A DNA stretch of 64,000 nt from Chryseobacterium taiwanense (GCF_000813825.1 NZ_JWTA01000003.1:1-64000), one strand, 5' to 3'; shown: positions 45,201 through 54,756, counted from the stretch's first letter. Notes: generated by a model not told the origin, from the letters alone. Made by a program: numbers and translations.

Positions 45201-45621
45201 GAGCATTGGCAGCATAAAAAGTTTTTCCGGTAGACGGTATTCCTTTTGATGTGATGATTTCAGCGTGGTTGAAAACCGAAAACCTAAGGTTAGCGTAAAA
45301 AGGAAAATCAGCTTTTAGATAAAGACCTTTTGTAGTGGGTACAAAAAGATCGGTTTGTAAAGTGGTGATAATATAGTCTCTTAGAACATCAAATTTCTGC
45401 GGACTATTTTTACTAATTGTTACAGTACCAATTAAAATATTATTATTGTAGATGCTTACTGGGAACGGAGTGGTACGACTGGTTGATAAATACAGTTTTT
45501 GGAAAGGATTTGGGTTTCCTGTTCTATCCATCATTGGAGCAAACCAATGCTCTCTGTCAAACTGTGCAAAAGTTGACATGGAAATGAAAAATATAAATAA
45601 AAAAGATAGAATTTTTCTCAT
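42217..45621 (-). CDS. T9SS type B surface protein, IgGFc-binding-like N-terminus, long form 1
   Basis: 1134 residues with a signal peptide (1-19). Residues about 20-455 resemble the IgGFc-binding N-terminal domain (EHWFAPMMDRTGNPNPFQKL, SGYKSTVQFSNG, FIGAKIVANKAINVTNGNF, AVPVERLGTEFALVKGNGS). Next are Ig-like (YQWYRNGAIITGATSSTYNP) and cadherin-like repeats, then two CDDNFDG/CDEDLDG repeats found only in this gene and the one at 54813, a SprB-like repeat, and the T9SS type B sorting domain (TITPSGDGHNDQINYSGLAD to the end). It should be displayed or released at the surface as an adhesin. A -7 box lies at 45641-45648. No clear terminator follows. Confidence 0.88.
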   Translation of the reverse strand: MRKILSFLFIFFISMSTFAQFDREHWFAPMMDRTGNPNPFQKLYLSTSRTTPFPVSIYNNNILIGTVTISKNSPQKFDVLRDYIITTLQTDLFVPTTKGLYLKADFPFYANLRFSVFNHAEIITSKGIPSTGKTFYAANAPITVSNDILNFMTSILATENNTTVTVSGYKSTVQFSNGTTGVTNPTLTFTLNKGQSYIIEGKGDLTGNFDGFIGAKIVANKAINVTNGNFNGQYAGNNPTSSDILMDQAVPVERLGTEFALVKGNGSIGSNMETALVIATEDNTQIYVNNEIPPIATLNTGQYYVVPDTKYISQGNNHYNLYLRTTKNAYVYQMLAGNSAAGTEVATGGFNFIPALNCYLPKQINELGLIDENFVLSNNNPTGILNIPTKLNLITQKGAVVTVNGNTPLASTGPFDMTGTNNWVTYGIPNTAGTITVISNKAITAGINAGSDAVGYGGFFAGFPTQPLILQSGAGCAPGIQLTIDPLIYDSYQWYRNGAIITGATSSTYNPTQAGFYTCSVTMGSCAPLISNEIKILNCTKQSTAIYTVCNTKTITPAFTTSTQTPVPSTVSIVTQPTLGTATINATTGVITYTVTNPGTTGTDTFTYTFCGNDTVFPDCETVVVTVNLEALNTNNVTLSACNVSNNQGTFNLTSANVSNNSPITITYYPTLADAQTENPGALIASPTNYSATSGTIVYAVVKNNLGCKSIAQITLNLYNLAIVTSNYSGVFCDDNFDGTVIVNLLNITPIVLNNPTYFTNVRYYANITDANAGNTNTLPNNWSYTTTTTIYIRVDSPDGCAAVIQPLNFSIGQQIQLLTDRVTTSICDEDLDGNKQINLLPFIPQFTTDPGVTYTFHSSLLDAQNGTTPINSTLTLSGTQTIYIRFEKNGICPTIGRIILTIKTPKKSDILLDQTICAKTTTILDAGSGFESYVWSTGATTSSITNVPIGNYWVDLTYNGCVYKQYVNVIEAQLPAILSIDINGTTVTVNVGGGFPPYQYSLDGINWQSSNVFYNVARGSYVVYVRDSKNCQMVEKPFVVVKLVNTITPSGDGHNDQINYSGLADKTNFEFRIFDRYGAEVFRGTPTNNYTWDGTMGGRNVPTATYWYFISWIESGITPTTVKYTSWLLVKHR

Positions 45622-45640
45622 TCAGGAATAGCTTTTGTCA

Positions 45641-45648
45641 CAAATTTA
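45641..45648 (-). promoter_or_regulatory. -7 box TAAATTTG for long form 1
   Basis: It matches TAnnTTTG, 20 nt before the start at 45621. Confidence 0.5.
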
Positions 45649-45684
45649 ATAATAAAAAGTAGTATTAAGTTGAAAAAGCAATAA

Positions 45685-45714
45685 AAAAACCACGATTTTA
45701 AAATCGTGGTTTTT
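45685..45714 (-). terminator. Terminator of short form A
   Basis: A perfect 15-bp inverted repeat (45685-45699 with 45700-45714), T-rich on the - strand, 24 nt after the stop at 45738. Confidence 0.8.
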
Positions 45715-45737
45715 AATAAATTTAGTATGAGTATTAT

Positions 45738-48584
45738 TTATTCTCTGTTTTTAACCAAAATCCATCCTGAATATTTGATTGGAGTTTGCTTAGCATTTGG
45801 CTCATTCCAGCTTACGCTAAACCAATAGTTTCCGGTAGATACTTTTTTACTTCCGTTAGTAGTACCATCCCATTTGTATCCGTTTGCTTTATTTGCTTGA
45901 TAGATTCTAGTTCCGTATCTATCAAAGATGTCAATTACCAAATTAGATTTATGTCCTAATTCAGAATAATCTAAAACATCATTTACACCATCATTGTTTG
46001 GAGTAATAACATTGATTAGGTTAGGGATTGTAATTTCTACAGAGATAGGATTACAATCATAAGCATCTTTTACATATACAGTTCCATTTCCTCTAGGTAC
46101 ATCTGTAAAGACGTTAGAATCTTGCCAGCTGATGTTATCCATAGAGTATTTATATGGAGCAGTTCCTCCTGTTGCATATACAGTCACTGTATTAGTTGCG
46201 ATGTCAACACTAGAAATTACAGGTTGTTGTGCTGCATATACTTTCACAGTTTGTGTAGTCCAACATTCACCAGTTTTTAATCTTACCCAATATGTACCTA
46301 CGGTTACATCAGATATTGTTTGCGTAGTTGCTCCTGTGCTCCATAAGTATCCATCAAAATCAGGACCTGCATCTAATGTCGTTTTATCTTCCATACAAAT
46401 CACTTTTTCAGTTAATACTGATGATTTTGTAGGAGGGAATACAATAAGGGTAATCTTAGCGATTCTATAACATCCGTTTCCGTTTGTTACTTTTACATAA
46501 ACAACTCCATTTGGTGCAATATAGTGGTCAGGAGTTAAAATTTCATTTGTACCGTTTACAGCATCCGTAGTTGAAGGGTAGTATTTTTTTGTTACGCCAC
46601 CTTGTCCAGTTACAAGAGCATTTGTTAGGTTAAATTCTCCTGTCGCTGTGTTGCTTTCTAAGAAACAAGTTCTCAATGTTGCGTCTGTTACAATAGGAAG
46701 TTCTGAAACAGTGAATGTAAGTGTTACTTGTTCGCAATCTACAAATTCCGGAGCATTTCCACAGAATTTATAGACGATAGTATCAGTACCAACATAGTTT
46801 ACATTTGGAGTATAGTTAATAACTCCTGTTACCGGATTTACTGTTGCTATACCATTTGTAGGAGGTGTAACAATAGTTACTGTACTAGGGTTGTATGTTT
46901 GTGTTGAAGCGGTAAATTCTGGGATAACTACTTGAGAAATATCACAAACATTCATCGCTTTAGTAGATTCTGTTAAACAAGTGAATACTTTGAAGACAGG
47001 AGTTGTTTCTGGTGGACAACTACCTATAGTAATTTTTACAGTGTAATTACCTCCTAATGTAGGGGTGTAAGTATTTGAATTTGCTCCAGTAATTGGATTA
47101 CCATTTAAGTACCATTGATAAGTTTCATAACTGTCATCAACCTCTAATTTAATTCCTGGAATACAGTCTCCCGTTGTTTTTGAAATTAATGGAATTGAAG
47201 AGAATCCTGCGAAGTATCCTCCGTATCCTGCTGCACTATATCCTCCATTAACCCCAGCCGTAACAGCTTTGTTAGAATTAATAGATAGATTTCCTGCAAC
47301 TCCTGTGATCCCATAAGTTACCCAGTTCGAGTTTCCTGAAAGTGGGAATGGTCCTTGAGCAGCAGTTGGGGTTATTGGGGCACCACCGTTAACACTATAA
47401 GTAACCGTTGCGCCTGCTTCTGTAAGAATGTTTAATTTTAGGGTAATAGTGCTAGTAGTAATTGAAGGCATTTCATTTACTTTACCAATTTCATCAATTT
47501 TTCTTGGCAAGAAGCAGTTCAATGGCGGAATGTAGTTATATCCTCCGGATTGAGATCCGTCTCGAGCAACTGTTTGATATAGATATACATTTTTTGTTGT
47601 ACGTATATACATATTACGGTGTCCGTTCCCCTGATCAACGTATGAAGTTTCGTTTATTCTATACCAGTCTCCTTCATCAAGCGTTGCTACCGGTGTTGCG
47701 ATATTATTAAGATAAACTTCGGTATTGTTTTCTGTTGCAATGACAATCCCTCCCTCCATATTATCTGCTGGATTTTGAGATAAACTTCTTACCATGGCAA
47801 ATTCATTTCCAAGACGGTTGGTAGGAACAGATTGATCTAAAATTAAATCTGAACCACTTGGAGATGTTCCAAAGTTACCGTTTGCATTTCCATTGGTTAC
47901 AGAAATAGGTTTGTTAGATACGATTTTAGCTCCTATAAATCCTGTTCTATTTACAGTACTTTGACTTAAAAGCCCTGCAAGAAGATAAGATTGCCCTTTG
48001 TTTAGAGTAAATGTAACTGTTAATGGAGCAGGTGAGTTGTTAACGAATTGAATGTTAGGGTCATAGCCTGAAACTGTTACAGTTGTACCATCTTCAGTGG
48101 CCAAAATACCAGTTGTAAAGTCTATTAAGGTGTCAAAAGAGCTAAATGCATAAGTAATAGGAGCTGCGGCGGCATAGAATTTTGTACCGATACCAGCTTT
48201 TCCTTTGGATGTTATAATTTCACCATGAACGCTCTGTGCTGCTCTTAAGCTACAGAAATAAGGTTTGTCTCCTTTCAGATACAATCCTTTTGTAGTCACG
48301 GTTGCTGCTTCAGAAGCATTACTTGTGGATATAAGAGCAGGGGTAACCGTATAAGTTTGAGGGGCTCCTTTACTGAGTGTTACTGTGGTAAGAAGTGTAT
48401 TGTTGTTGTAAATCTTTACCTCAAAGGGGGTTGTAGAGTCTGTAGAAAGATACAACGCATTAGCATACCCTGTAGCACTGGTCGCCATAAAGTACGGAGC
48501 TATCCAGTGTTCAGTATCTCTCTGAGCAAACAAAGTACTGATTGAAAAGAAAATCAATACAAAGCTGAGTAGAAATTTTTTCAT
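45738..48584 (-). CDS. T9SS type B surface protein, IgGFc-binding-like N-terminus, short form A
   Basis: 948 residues with a signal peptide (1-20, ending LFA-Q). The IgGFc-binding-like domain at about 22-470 has TEHWIAPYFMATSATGYANA, GEIITSKGKAGIGTKFYAAA, FIGAKIVSNKPISVTNGNAN, SVPTNRLGNEFAMVRSLSQN and GYGGYFAGFSSIPLIS. Then come an Ig-like segment (YQWYLNGNPITGANSNTYTP), a cadherin-like repeat (VIVTPPTN-type), a SprB-like repeat (ATGGTAPYKYSMDNISWQDS) and the type B sorting domain (NVITPNNDGVNDVLDYSELG to ILVKNRE). It lacks the two CDxNxDG repeats of the outer genes. It is the most diverged of the three short forms. Confidence 0.88.
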   Translation of the reverse strand: MKKFLLSFVLIFFSISTLFAQRDTEHWIAPYFMATSATGYANALYLSTDSTTPFEVKIYNNNTLLTTVTLSKGAPQTYTVTPALISTSNASEAATVTTKGLYLKGDKPYFCSLRAAQSVHGEIITSKGKAGIGTKFYAAAAPITYAFSSFDTLIDFTTGILATEDGTTVTVSGYDPNIQFVNNSPAPLTVTFTLNKGQSYLLAGLLSQSTVNRTGFIGAKIVSNKPISVTNGNANGNFGTSPSGSDLILDQSVPTNRLGNEFAMVRSLSQNPADNMEGGIVIATENNTEVYLNNIATPVATLDEGDWYRINETSYVDQGNGHRNMYIRTTKNVYLYQTVARDGSQSGGYNYIPPLNCFLPRKIDEIGKVNEMPSITTSTITLKLNILTEAGATVTYSVNGGAPITPTAAQGPFPLSGNSNWVTYGITGVAGNLSINSNKAVTAGVNGGYSAAGYGGYFAGFSSIPLISKTTGDCIPGIKLEVDDSYETYQWYLNGNPITGANSNTYTPTLGGNYTVKITIGSCPPETTPVFKVFTCLTESTKAMNVCDISQVVIPEFTASTQTYNPSTVTIVTPPTNGIATVNPVTGVINYTPNVNYVGTDTIVYKFCGNAPEFVDCEQVTLTFTVSELPIVTDATLRTCFLESNTATGEFNLTNALVTGQGGVTKKYYPSTTDAVNGTNEILTPDHYIAPNGVVYVKVTNGNGCYRIAKITLIVFPPTKSSVLTEKVICMEDKTTLDAGPDFDGYLWSTGATTQTISDVTVGTYWVRLKTGECWTTQTVKVYAAQQPVISSVDIATNTVTVYATGGTAPYKYSMDNISWQDSNVFTDVPRGNGTVYVKDAYDCNPISVEITIPNLINVITPNNDGVNDVLDYSELGHKSNLVIDIFDRYGTRIYQANKANGYKWDGTTNGSKKVSTGNYWFSVSWNEPNAKQTPIKYSGWILVKNRE

Positions 48585-48592
48585 AAACGTTA

Positions 48593-48615
48593 GAATTAGG
48601 ATTTTTGCAAAATTA
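48593..48615 (-). promoter_or_regulatory. Promoter and conserved leader box of short form A
   Basis: The -7 box (- strand TAATTTTG) is at 48608-48615. The adjoining 20 bases (+ strand GAATTAGGATTTTTGCAAAA) recur with one or two changes at 51579-51598 and 54571-54590. Confidence 0.55.
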
Positions 48616-48675
48616 AAAGAATATTTGATATGTTTTGTAAAAAATATAATAAAATATTATAAGGAAATAATAAAA

Positions 48676-48704
48676 AAGCCACAATTTTTCAAAAATTGTG
48701 GCTT
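48676..48704 (-). terminator. Terminator of short form B
   Basis: A 14-bp stem (48676-48689 with 48691-48704), T-run on the - strand, 20 nt after the stop at 48724. Confidence 0.8.
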
Positions 48705-48723
48705 CTAAATATGATTTCAAAAA

Positions 48724-51570
48724 TTACTCTCTGTTTTTTACCAATATCCAGCCAGTATATTTTATTGGCGTTTTAGCTGCGTTTGGTTCATTCCAATTAA
48801 TATGATACCAATAGGTACCTGTTACAATTTTTTTACCAGATGATCTTCCATCCCAACGATAGTTGTTGAATTTATCTCCGGTGAAAATCTTGTTACCATA
48901 TCTGTCATAGATAACAAATGTAAGGTTCTCTTTATAAGCTAATTCACTATAATCTATATAATCATTTACATTATCTCCATTTGGTGTAATGGCATTGATT
49001 AAGTTTGGTACAGTTACCTCTACAGAAATAGGATCACAAACGTATGCATCTTTTACGTAGAAGGTATGTTGCCCTCTTGAAAGGTTAGTAAATACATTTG
49101 AATCTTGCCAAGTTGTAGTTCCATCCACTGCATATTTGTAAGGAGCAGTTCCTCCGCTCACAATAACAGTAGCGGTATTATTTGTAATTTCAATTTTAGT
49201 GATTACCGGATCCTGAACTTTTTTTACATGTACAGTTTGTTCTAAGAAACAGTTATTATGTTCAAGAATTACGGTGTATTCTCCAACAGGTACTCCCTGT
49301 ATAGAAGATGTTGTAGCTCCGGTATTCCATTGGTAGCTGTCATATCCGGGACCTGCGTCTAATGATGTTCTGCCATCAATACAAATAAATTTGTCAACCA
49401 AAACTGGAGATCTTTTTACAGGAATTGGTTCTAATTTAATTTTTGTAGTTGCATTACATCCTCCTTCAGCTGATATATGAACGTAAACGTAGCCGGCCGC
49501 TGAAGCATACTTTTTAGGCTCAGTGATTTCATTATTATTCGTGTTCAGATCATTGAGTGTAGGATAATATCTTTTTACAAAAGGAGAAGTATAGTCAGTT
49601 ACATTTGCCAATGTAAGATCAAATATTGCAGTTGGATCATTATCGTACTGGCATGCTGTAATTGTTGGTTCTTTTACAACAATAGGTACAATTTTTATAG
49701 TGTGGGTTACTTGTTCACAATCTACAAATTCAGGATCATTTCCGCAGAATTTATAGACAAAAACATCTGAACCAACGAAACCAGTGTTTGGAGTGTAGCT
49801 GATGGTTCCATTTGCATTTACTACTGCTGTACCATGAGTCGGAGGTGTTATAATTTTTACAGTATTTGCAACAGGGGCTTGTGGGGAAGAGGTAAATACA
49901 GGTTGAATGATTTTTTTTCCACAAGTTTCACTGCTTTTTGTGGTTTCTTTTAAACATGAAAAGACTTTGTAGGCAAGTGTTACCACAGGTTGACATCCTC
50001 CCATAGTTACCCTAACGGTATAGTTACCCCCAACTAATGGAGCATATGTATTTGAAGTTGCTCCAGTAATAATATTTCCATTGAGATACCACTGATAAGA
50101 ATCGTAGCCAGGATCTACTTCAAGAATAATCCCCGGTGCACATTCTCCTGTTTGTTTTGAGATAACCGGTACGGATGAGAATCCAGCAAAATAACCACCG
50201 TACCCTGCAGAGCTAAATCCTCCGTTTACCCCTGCGGTTACCGCTTTATTAGATGTAATTGCTAGGTTTCCATTTACTCCGGTAATTGCATAAGTTACCC
50301 AGTTTGTATTTCCTAAAAGTGGATATGGACCTTCAGCAGTAGTTGGTGTTACAGGTGGTGCACCATTAATACTATAAGTAACCGTTGCTCCAGCTTCTGT
50401 AAGGATATTAAGTTTTAAAGTGATAGTATTTGTAGCAATTCCAGGCATTTCATTAATTAATCCTATTTCGTCAATTTTTCTTGGCAGGAAGCAGTTCAAT
50501 GGTGGGATGTAATTGTATCCTCCGGTAGCTGTACCATTGGAACCAACTAATTGATATAAGTATACTTTTTTGGTAGCACGGATGTACATATTGTAATGTC
50601 CATTGGTTTGGGCTACGTAGTTTGCATCTAGAATTCTATAAAATTGTCCTGCATTTAGAGTTGCAACAGCTGTACCTACGTTATTTAAATAAATTTCAGT
50701 ATTATTTTCTGTTGCTATAATAATCCCTCCTTCCATTTCACTTGAAGAAGCAGGAGATAAACTTCTCACCATTGCAAAATCAGTACCTAGACGATCAGTA
50801 GGTACAGACTGGTCTAGAATTAAGTCTGATCCCCCTCCATTAGGGATTGAAAAGTTACCGTTTGCGTTTCCGTTGGTAACTGTAATTGGTTTGTTGGAGA
50901 CTATTTTAGCTCCTATAAAACCTGTAGAATTGGCACCGCCGTTAGCAAGTCCAGCAACAAGGTATGATTGTCCTTTGTTTAGTGTAAAAGTAATATTTGT
51001 CGGAGTTGGAGAGATATTTACAAGGTTTAAGCCGGGATCATATCCCGAAATTGTTACTGTAGTCCCATTTTCAGTTGCCATAATACCGGTAGTGAAGTTC
51101 AGTAAAGTGGTACTAGCAGTATTGATGGGAGCAGCAGCAGCATAAAATGTTGTCCCTATGCCAGCTTTTCCTTTAGAGGTAACAATTTCGCCATGGCTAA
51201 ACTGAGCAGCTCTTAAGCTACAGAAAAAAGCTTTAGTTCCTTTTATGTACAACCCTTTATTAACAGGAAGGCCTGCCTCTGTTGAACTGGTTGTGGAAAT
51301 CATGGCTACCGGAATTGTTACAGTCTGTGGAATACCTTTACTAATGGTAACATCAGTTCCCAGTTGTACATAATTTCCATTGCTGTCGTTACTGAAAATC
51401 TGTACCGTTACGGGAGTGGTAGAATCTGTAGAAAGATATACGGCATTTGTATATCCAGAGGCACTGGTACTGACATAATAGGGAGCGATCCAGTGTTCCG
51501 TGTCTTTTTGTGCAAAGGCCGTATTAAATGTAAAGAACAATAATACAAAAGAGAGTAGAAATCTTTTCAT
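48724..51570 (-). CDS. T9SS type B surface protein, IgGFc-binding-like N-terminus, short form B
   Basis: 948 residues with a signal peptide (1-20, ending AFA-Q). The domain order matches short form A: IgGFc-binding-like (TEHWIAPYYVSTSASGYTNA, GEIVTSKGKAGIGTTFYAAA, SVPTDRLGTDFAMVRSLSPA), Ig-like (YQWYLNGNIITGATSNTYAP), cadherin-like (ITPPTHGTAVVNANGTISYT), SprB-like, and type B sorting domain (NAITPNGDNVNDYIDYSELA). The last 230 residues differ from short form C at only about 7 positions, while the N-terminal halves differ much more. Own promoter (51594-51601) and terminator. Confidence 0.88.
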   Translation of the reverse strand: MKRFLLSFVLLFFTFNTAFAQKDTEHWIAPYYVSTSASGYTNAVYLSTDSTTPVTVQIFSNDSNGNYVQLGTDVTISKGIPQTVTIPVAMISTTSSTEAGLPVNKGLYIKGTKAFFCSLRAAQFSHGEIVTSKGKAGIGTTFYAAAAPINTASTTLLNFTTGIMATENGTTVTISGYDPGLNLVNISPTPTNITFTLNKGQSYLVAGLANGGANSTGFIGAKIVSNKPITVTNGNANGNFSIPNGGGSDLILDQSVPTDRLGTDFAMVRSLSPASSSEMEGGIIIATENNTEIYLNNVGTAVATLNAGQFYRILDANYVAQTNGHYNMYIRATKKVYLYQLVGSNGTATGGYNYIPPLNCFLPRKIDEIGLINEMPGIATNTITLKLNILTEAGATVTYSINGAPPVTPTTAEGPYPLLGNTNWVTYAITGVNGNLAITSNKAVTAGVNGGFSSAGYGGYFAGFSSVPVISKQTGECAPGIILEVDPGYDSYQWYLNGNIITGATSNTYAPLVGGNYTVRVTMGGCQPVVTLAYKVFSCLKETTKSSETCGKKIIQPVFTSSPQAPVANTVKIITPPTHGTAVVNANGTISYTPNTGFVGSDVFVYKFCGNDPEFVDCEQVTHTIKIVPIVVKEPTITACQYDNDPTAIFDLTLANVTDYTSPFVKRYYPTLNDLNTNNNEITEPKKYASAAGYVYVHISAEGGCNATTKIKLEPIPVKRSPVLVDKFICIDGRTSLDAGPGYDSYQWNTGATTSSIQGVPVGEYTVILEHNNCFLEQTVHVKKVQDPVITKIEITNNTATVIVSGGTAPYKYAVDGTTTWQDSNVFTNLSRGQHTFYVKDAYVCDPISVEVTVPNLINAITPNGDNVNDYIDYSELAYKENLTFVIYDRYGNKIFTGDKFNNYRWDGRSSGKKIVTGTYWYHINWNEPNAAKTPIKYTGWILVKNRE

Positions 51571-51578
51571 AGTTATTT

Positions 51579-51601
51579 GAATTAGGATTTCTGCAAAAAT
51601 A
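51579..51601 (-). promoter_or_regulatory. Promoter and conserved leader box of short form B
   Basis: The -7 box (- strand TATTTTTG) is at 51594-51601; it joins the shared 20-base box at 51579-51598. Confidence 0.55.
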
Positions 51602-51660
51602 GAATAATATTTTATATTTTTTAATAAAAAAAAGCAAAATAGATAAGGGAGATAATAAAA

Positions 51661-51691
51661 AAAAGCCGCGTTTTTTTAAAACGTGGCTTTT
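51661..51691 (-). terminator. Terminator of short form C
   Basis: A 14-bp stem (51661-51674 with 51678-51691, one wobble), T-run on the - strand, 19 nt after the stop at 51710. Confidence 0.8.
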
Positions 51692-51709
51692 GAAATATAA
51701 TATTAAAAA

Positions 51710-54562
51710 TTACTCTCTGTTTTTCACCAATATCCAACCAGTGTATTTTATTGGAGTTTTTGCTGTATTTGGTTCATTCCAGTTGATATGATACCAATAG
51801 GTACCTGTGACAATTTTTTTACCAGATGATTTTCCATCCCAACGATAGTTGTTGAATTTATCTCCGGTGAAAACCTTGTTACCATATCTGTCATAAATAA
51901 CAAATGTAAGGTTCTCTTTGTAAGCTAATTCACTATAATCAATATAATCATTTACATTATCTCCGTTTGGAGTAATTGCATTGATTAAGTTTGGTACAGT
52001 TACTTCTACAGAAATAGGGTCACAAACGTATGCATCTTTTACGTAGAAAGTATGTTGTCCTCTTGAAAGATTTGTAAATACATTTGAATCTTGCCAAGTT
52101 GTTGTTCCATCTACTGCATATTTGTAAGGAGCTGTTCCTCCATTCACAATAACAGTAGCGGTATTGTTTGTAATTTCAATTTTAGTGATTACTGGATCCT
52201 GAACTTTTTTAACATGTACAGTTTGTTCTAAGAAACAGTTATTATGTTCAAGAATTACCATATATTCTCCAACAGGTACTCCTTGAATAGAAGATGTTGT
52301 AGCCCCTGTACTCCATTGATAGCTGTCATATCCAGGACCTGCGTCTAATGATGTTCTGCCATCAATACAAATAAATTTGTCAACCAAAACTGGTGATTTT
52401 TTTACCGGAATTGGTTCTAATTTAATTTTTGTTGTTCCAATACATCCTCCCTCTGCTATTATTCTAACATAAACATAGCCTCCTGCTGATGGGTATTTTG
52501 TAGGGTTTGTAATTTGGTTATTGTTTGTATTTAAATCATTTAGTGTAGGGTAATAAGTTTTTATGGTAGGCAAAGGAAAGTCGGTTACATTTGCCTCTGT
52601 AAGATTAAATGAAGCTGTAGGATCGATGTCATAAAGACATGCGGTAATAGTAGGCTCATTTACTTGAAGAGGAGTCGTTGTAATTGTAAGTGTTACTTGT
52701 TCACAATCTATAAATTCGGGAGCATTTCCACAGAATTTATAAACAAATACGTCATTTCCGGCAAAACTTGAATTCGGAGTATAAGTAATTGTTCCATTAG
52801 CATTTACTACCGCAGTACCATGTGTTGGAGGTGTGGTAATTGTCACTGTGCTAGCCACTGGCGTTTGTGTTGAGGAAGTGAATGTTGGTTGTATGATTAT
52901 TGGACCACAAGTTCCCACTGTTTTTGTGGTTTGTTTCACACATGAGAAAACTTTGAAAATTGGAGTTGTTACAGGTTGGCAACCTCCTGCAGTTACTTTT
53001 ACTGTGTAATTCCCTCCTACTAGTGGAGCATAAGTATTTGAAGTCGCACCCGGAATAATATTACCATTTAAATACCACTGATAAGCATCAAACCCGGCAT
53101 CTACTTCTAGGATAATACCCGGAGCACACTCTCCTGTTTGCTTTGTGATAAAAGGAATCGATGAGAAACCAGCGAAATATCCTCCATATCCGGCTGTGTT
53201 AAATCCGCCATTTACACCTGCTGTTACGGCTTTATTGGATTGAATAGCAACATTTCCTGAAATATTTGAGATATCATAAGTAACCCAAGTTGTACTTCCG
53301 GCAAGAGGGTATGGTCCTTGTGCGGCAGTAGGCGTTGTTGGTACACCTCCTGTAGCACTCGTTGTATAAGTAACAGTTGCTCCGGCTTCAGTAACGATAT
53401 TCAGTTTTAAATTAATAGCTAAGGTAATATTAGGCATTTCATTTATATTACCTATTTCATCAATTTTTTTAGGCAAATAACAACTCAATGGCGGAATAAA
53501 GTTATAGCCACAAGTCGCATTACTATTAGTTCCTACAAGCTGATAAACACAAACATTTTTTGAAGTGGAAATAAACATGTTTTTATGTCCGCTGGTTCCT
53601 TGAGCTACATAATTTGTTTCATCTATTCTATACCATTGCCCTGCATTGATGGTTGTTAATGCTGTACCAATGCCATTTACAAAAATTTGCGTATTATCTT
53701 CGGTTGCAATTACAATGGCGCCTTCCAAATTTTCAGTAGAAGCAGAGGATAAACTTTTGACCATCGCAAAAGTATTCCCTAACCTTTCTACAGGAACAGC
53801 TTGATCCATAATTAAATCACTTCCTGAAGAGCCTCCTGCTCCGAAGTTACCATTACAGTTCCCATTTGTTACTGTAATCGGTTTGTTAGACTCTATTTTA
53901 GTTCCAATAAAGTTACTGATATTTTGATTTCCAGTACCAGCTAAGATAAATGATTCAGCTTTGTTCAGGGTTACAGTCTGTGTATTTCCTGTAGGACTTC
54001 CATTAATAAATGTTACCGGTAAAGCAGCGTTCCATGTAATCGTTACGGTTGTATTATCTTCCGTAGCCATAATACCTGCGGTAAAATTACTTGAAGTAGT
54101 ATTGGTAACCGGTGTTGCACCAGCATAGAATTTATTTCCAATACCTGCTCTTCCTTTACTTGTTATAATTTCTCCATGTTGAGTAAGGTTTGTAGATCTT
54201 AAACTGGCAAAAAAAGGTTTATCACCTTTAAGATATAAACCTTTAGTGTTGATTATTGTAAACGCTTCTGTTGTAGTTGTTGCGTTTACATATGGAGCTA
54301 ATAAAGGCTGTGCAGGGGTAACCGTAGGATCTGGGAAAATTTTTGGGTTACCTTTGCTAATCATTACTGAACCAATCTGAACATTGTTGCTATAAATTTT
54401 AACTTCAAAAGGTGCCGCAGAATCAGTGGACATATAAAGCCTTGAGATGTATGCACTCGTGCTGTTGTAAAAAGGTGCGAACCAATGTTCTGTGTCTTTC
54501 TGTGCAAAGACAGTATTAAATGTAAAAAACAATAATACGAAAGAGAGTAAGAATCTTTTCAT
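51710..54562 (-). CDS. T9SS type B surface protein, IgGFc-binding-like N-terminus, short form C
   Basis: 950 residues from the ATG at 54562 (MKRFLLSFVLLFFTFNTVFA). Any longer reading lacks a signal peptide and runs over the -7 box at 54586-54593. The signal peptide and first mature residues are almost identical to short form B. Domain order is the same: IgGFc-binding-like (TEHWFAPFYNSTSAYISRLY, AVPVERLGNTFAMVKSLSSA), Ig-like, cadherin-like, SprB-like, and the type B sorting domain. Two Cys-rich linkers (CLYDIDPTASF; GECAPGIILEVD) are shared with B. Own promoter and terminator. Confidence 0.88.
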   Translation of the reverse strand: MKRFLLSFVLLFFTFNTVFAQKDTEHWFAPFYNSTSAYISRLYMSTDSAAPFEVKIYSNNVQIGSVMISKGNPKIFPDPTVTPAQPLLAPYVNATTTTEAFTIINTKGLYLKGDKPFFASLRSTNLTQHGEIITSKGRAGIGNKFYAGATPVTNTTSSNFTAGIMATEDNTTVTITWNAALPVTFINGSPTGNTQTVTLNKAESFILAGTGNQNISNFIGTKIESNKPITVTNGNCNGNFGAGGSSGSDLIMDQAVPVERLGNTFAMVKSLSSASTENLEGAIVIATEDNTQIFVNGIGTALTTINAGQWYRIDETNYVAQGTSGHKNMFISTSKNVCVYQLVGTNSNATCGYNFIPPLSCYLPKKIDEIGNINEMPNITLAINLKLNIVTEAGATVTYTTSATGGVPTTPTAAQGPYPLAGSTTWVTYDISNISGNVAIQSNKAVTAGVNGGFNTAGYGGYFAGFSSIPFITKQTGECAPGIILEVDAGFDAYQWYLNGNIIPGATSNTYAPLVGGNYTVKVTAGGCQPVTTPIFKVFSCVKQTTKTVGTCGPIIIQPTFTSSTQTPVASTVTITTPPTHGTAVVNANGTITYTPNSSFAGNDVFVYKFCGNAPEFIDCEQVTLTITTTPLQVNEPTITACLYDIDPTASFNLTEANVTDFPLPTIKTYYPTLNDLNTNNNQITNPTKYPSAGGYVYVRIIAEGGCIGTTKIKLEPIPVKKSPVLVDKFICIDGRTSLDAGPGYDSYQWSTGATTSSIQGVPVGEYMVILEHNNCFLEQTVHVKKVQDPVITKIEITNNTATVIVNGGTAPYKYAVDGTTTWQDSNVFTNLSRGQHTFYVKDAYVCDPISVEVTVPNLINAITPNGDNVNDYIDYSELAYKENLTFVIYDRYGNKVFTGDKFNNYRWDGKSSGKKIVTGTYWYHINWNEPNTAKTPIKYTGWILVKNRE

Positions 54563-54570
54563 AGTTGTCG

Positions 54571-54593
54571 GAATTAGGATTTCTACAAAATTA
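54571..54593 (-). promoter_or_regulatory. Promoter and conserved leader box of short form C
   Basis: The -7 box (- strand TAATTTTG) is at 54586-54593; it joins the shared 20-base box at 54571-54590. Confidence 0.55.
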
Positions 54594-54756
54594 AAATAAT
54601 ATTTTGAATATTGTTTACTAATAATTAATCTTAAAAGTAATTTTCGGAATTTTATTGAAATATAAATGGAAAATGAAAAAAAATTTGTTATGAAAATTGG
54701 TTTTTGAAGTTTGTAAAAGTCTTTCCTGCACTGAGTTTTAATGTTTGTTAAAAAAT

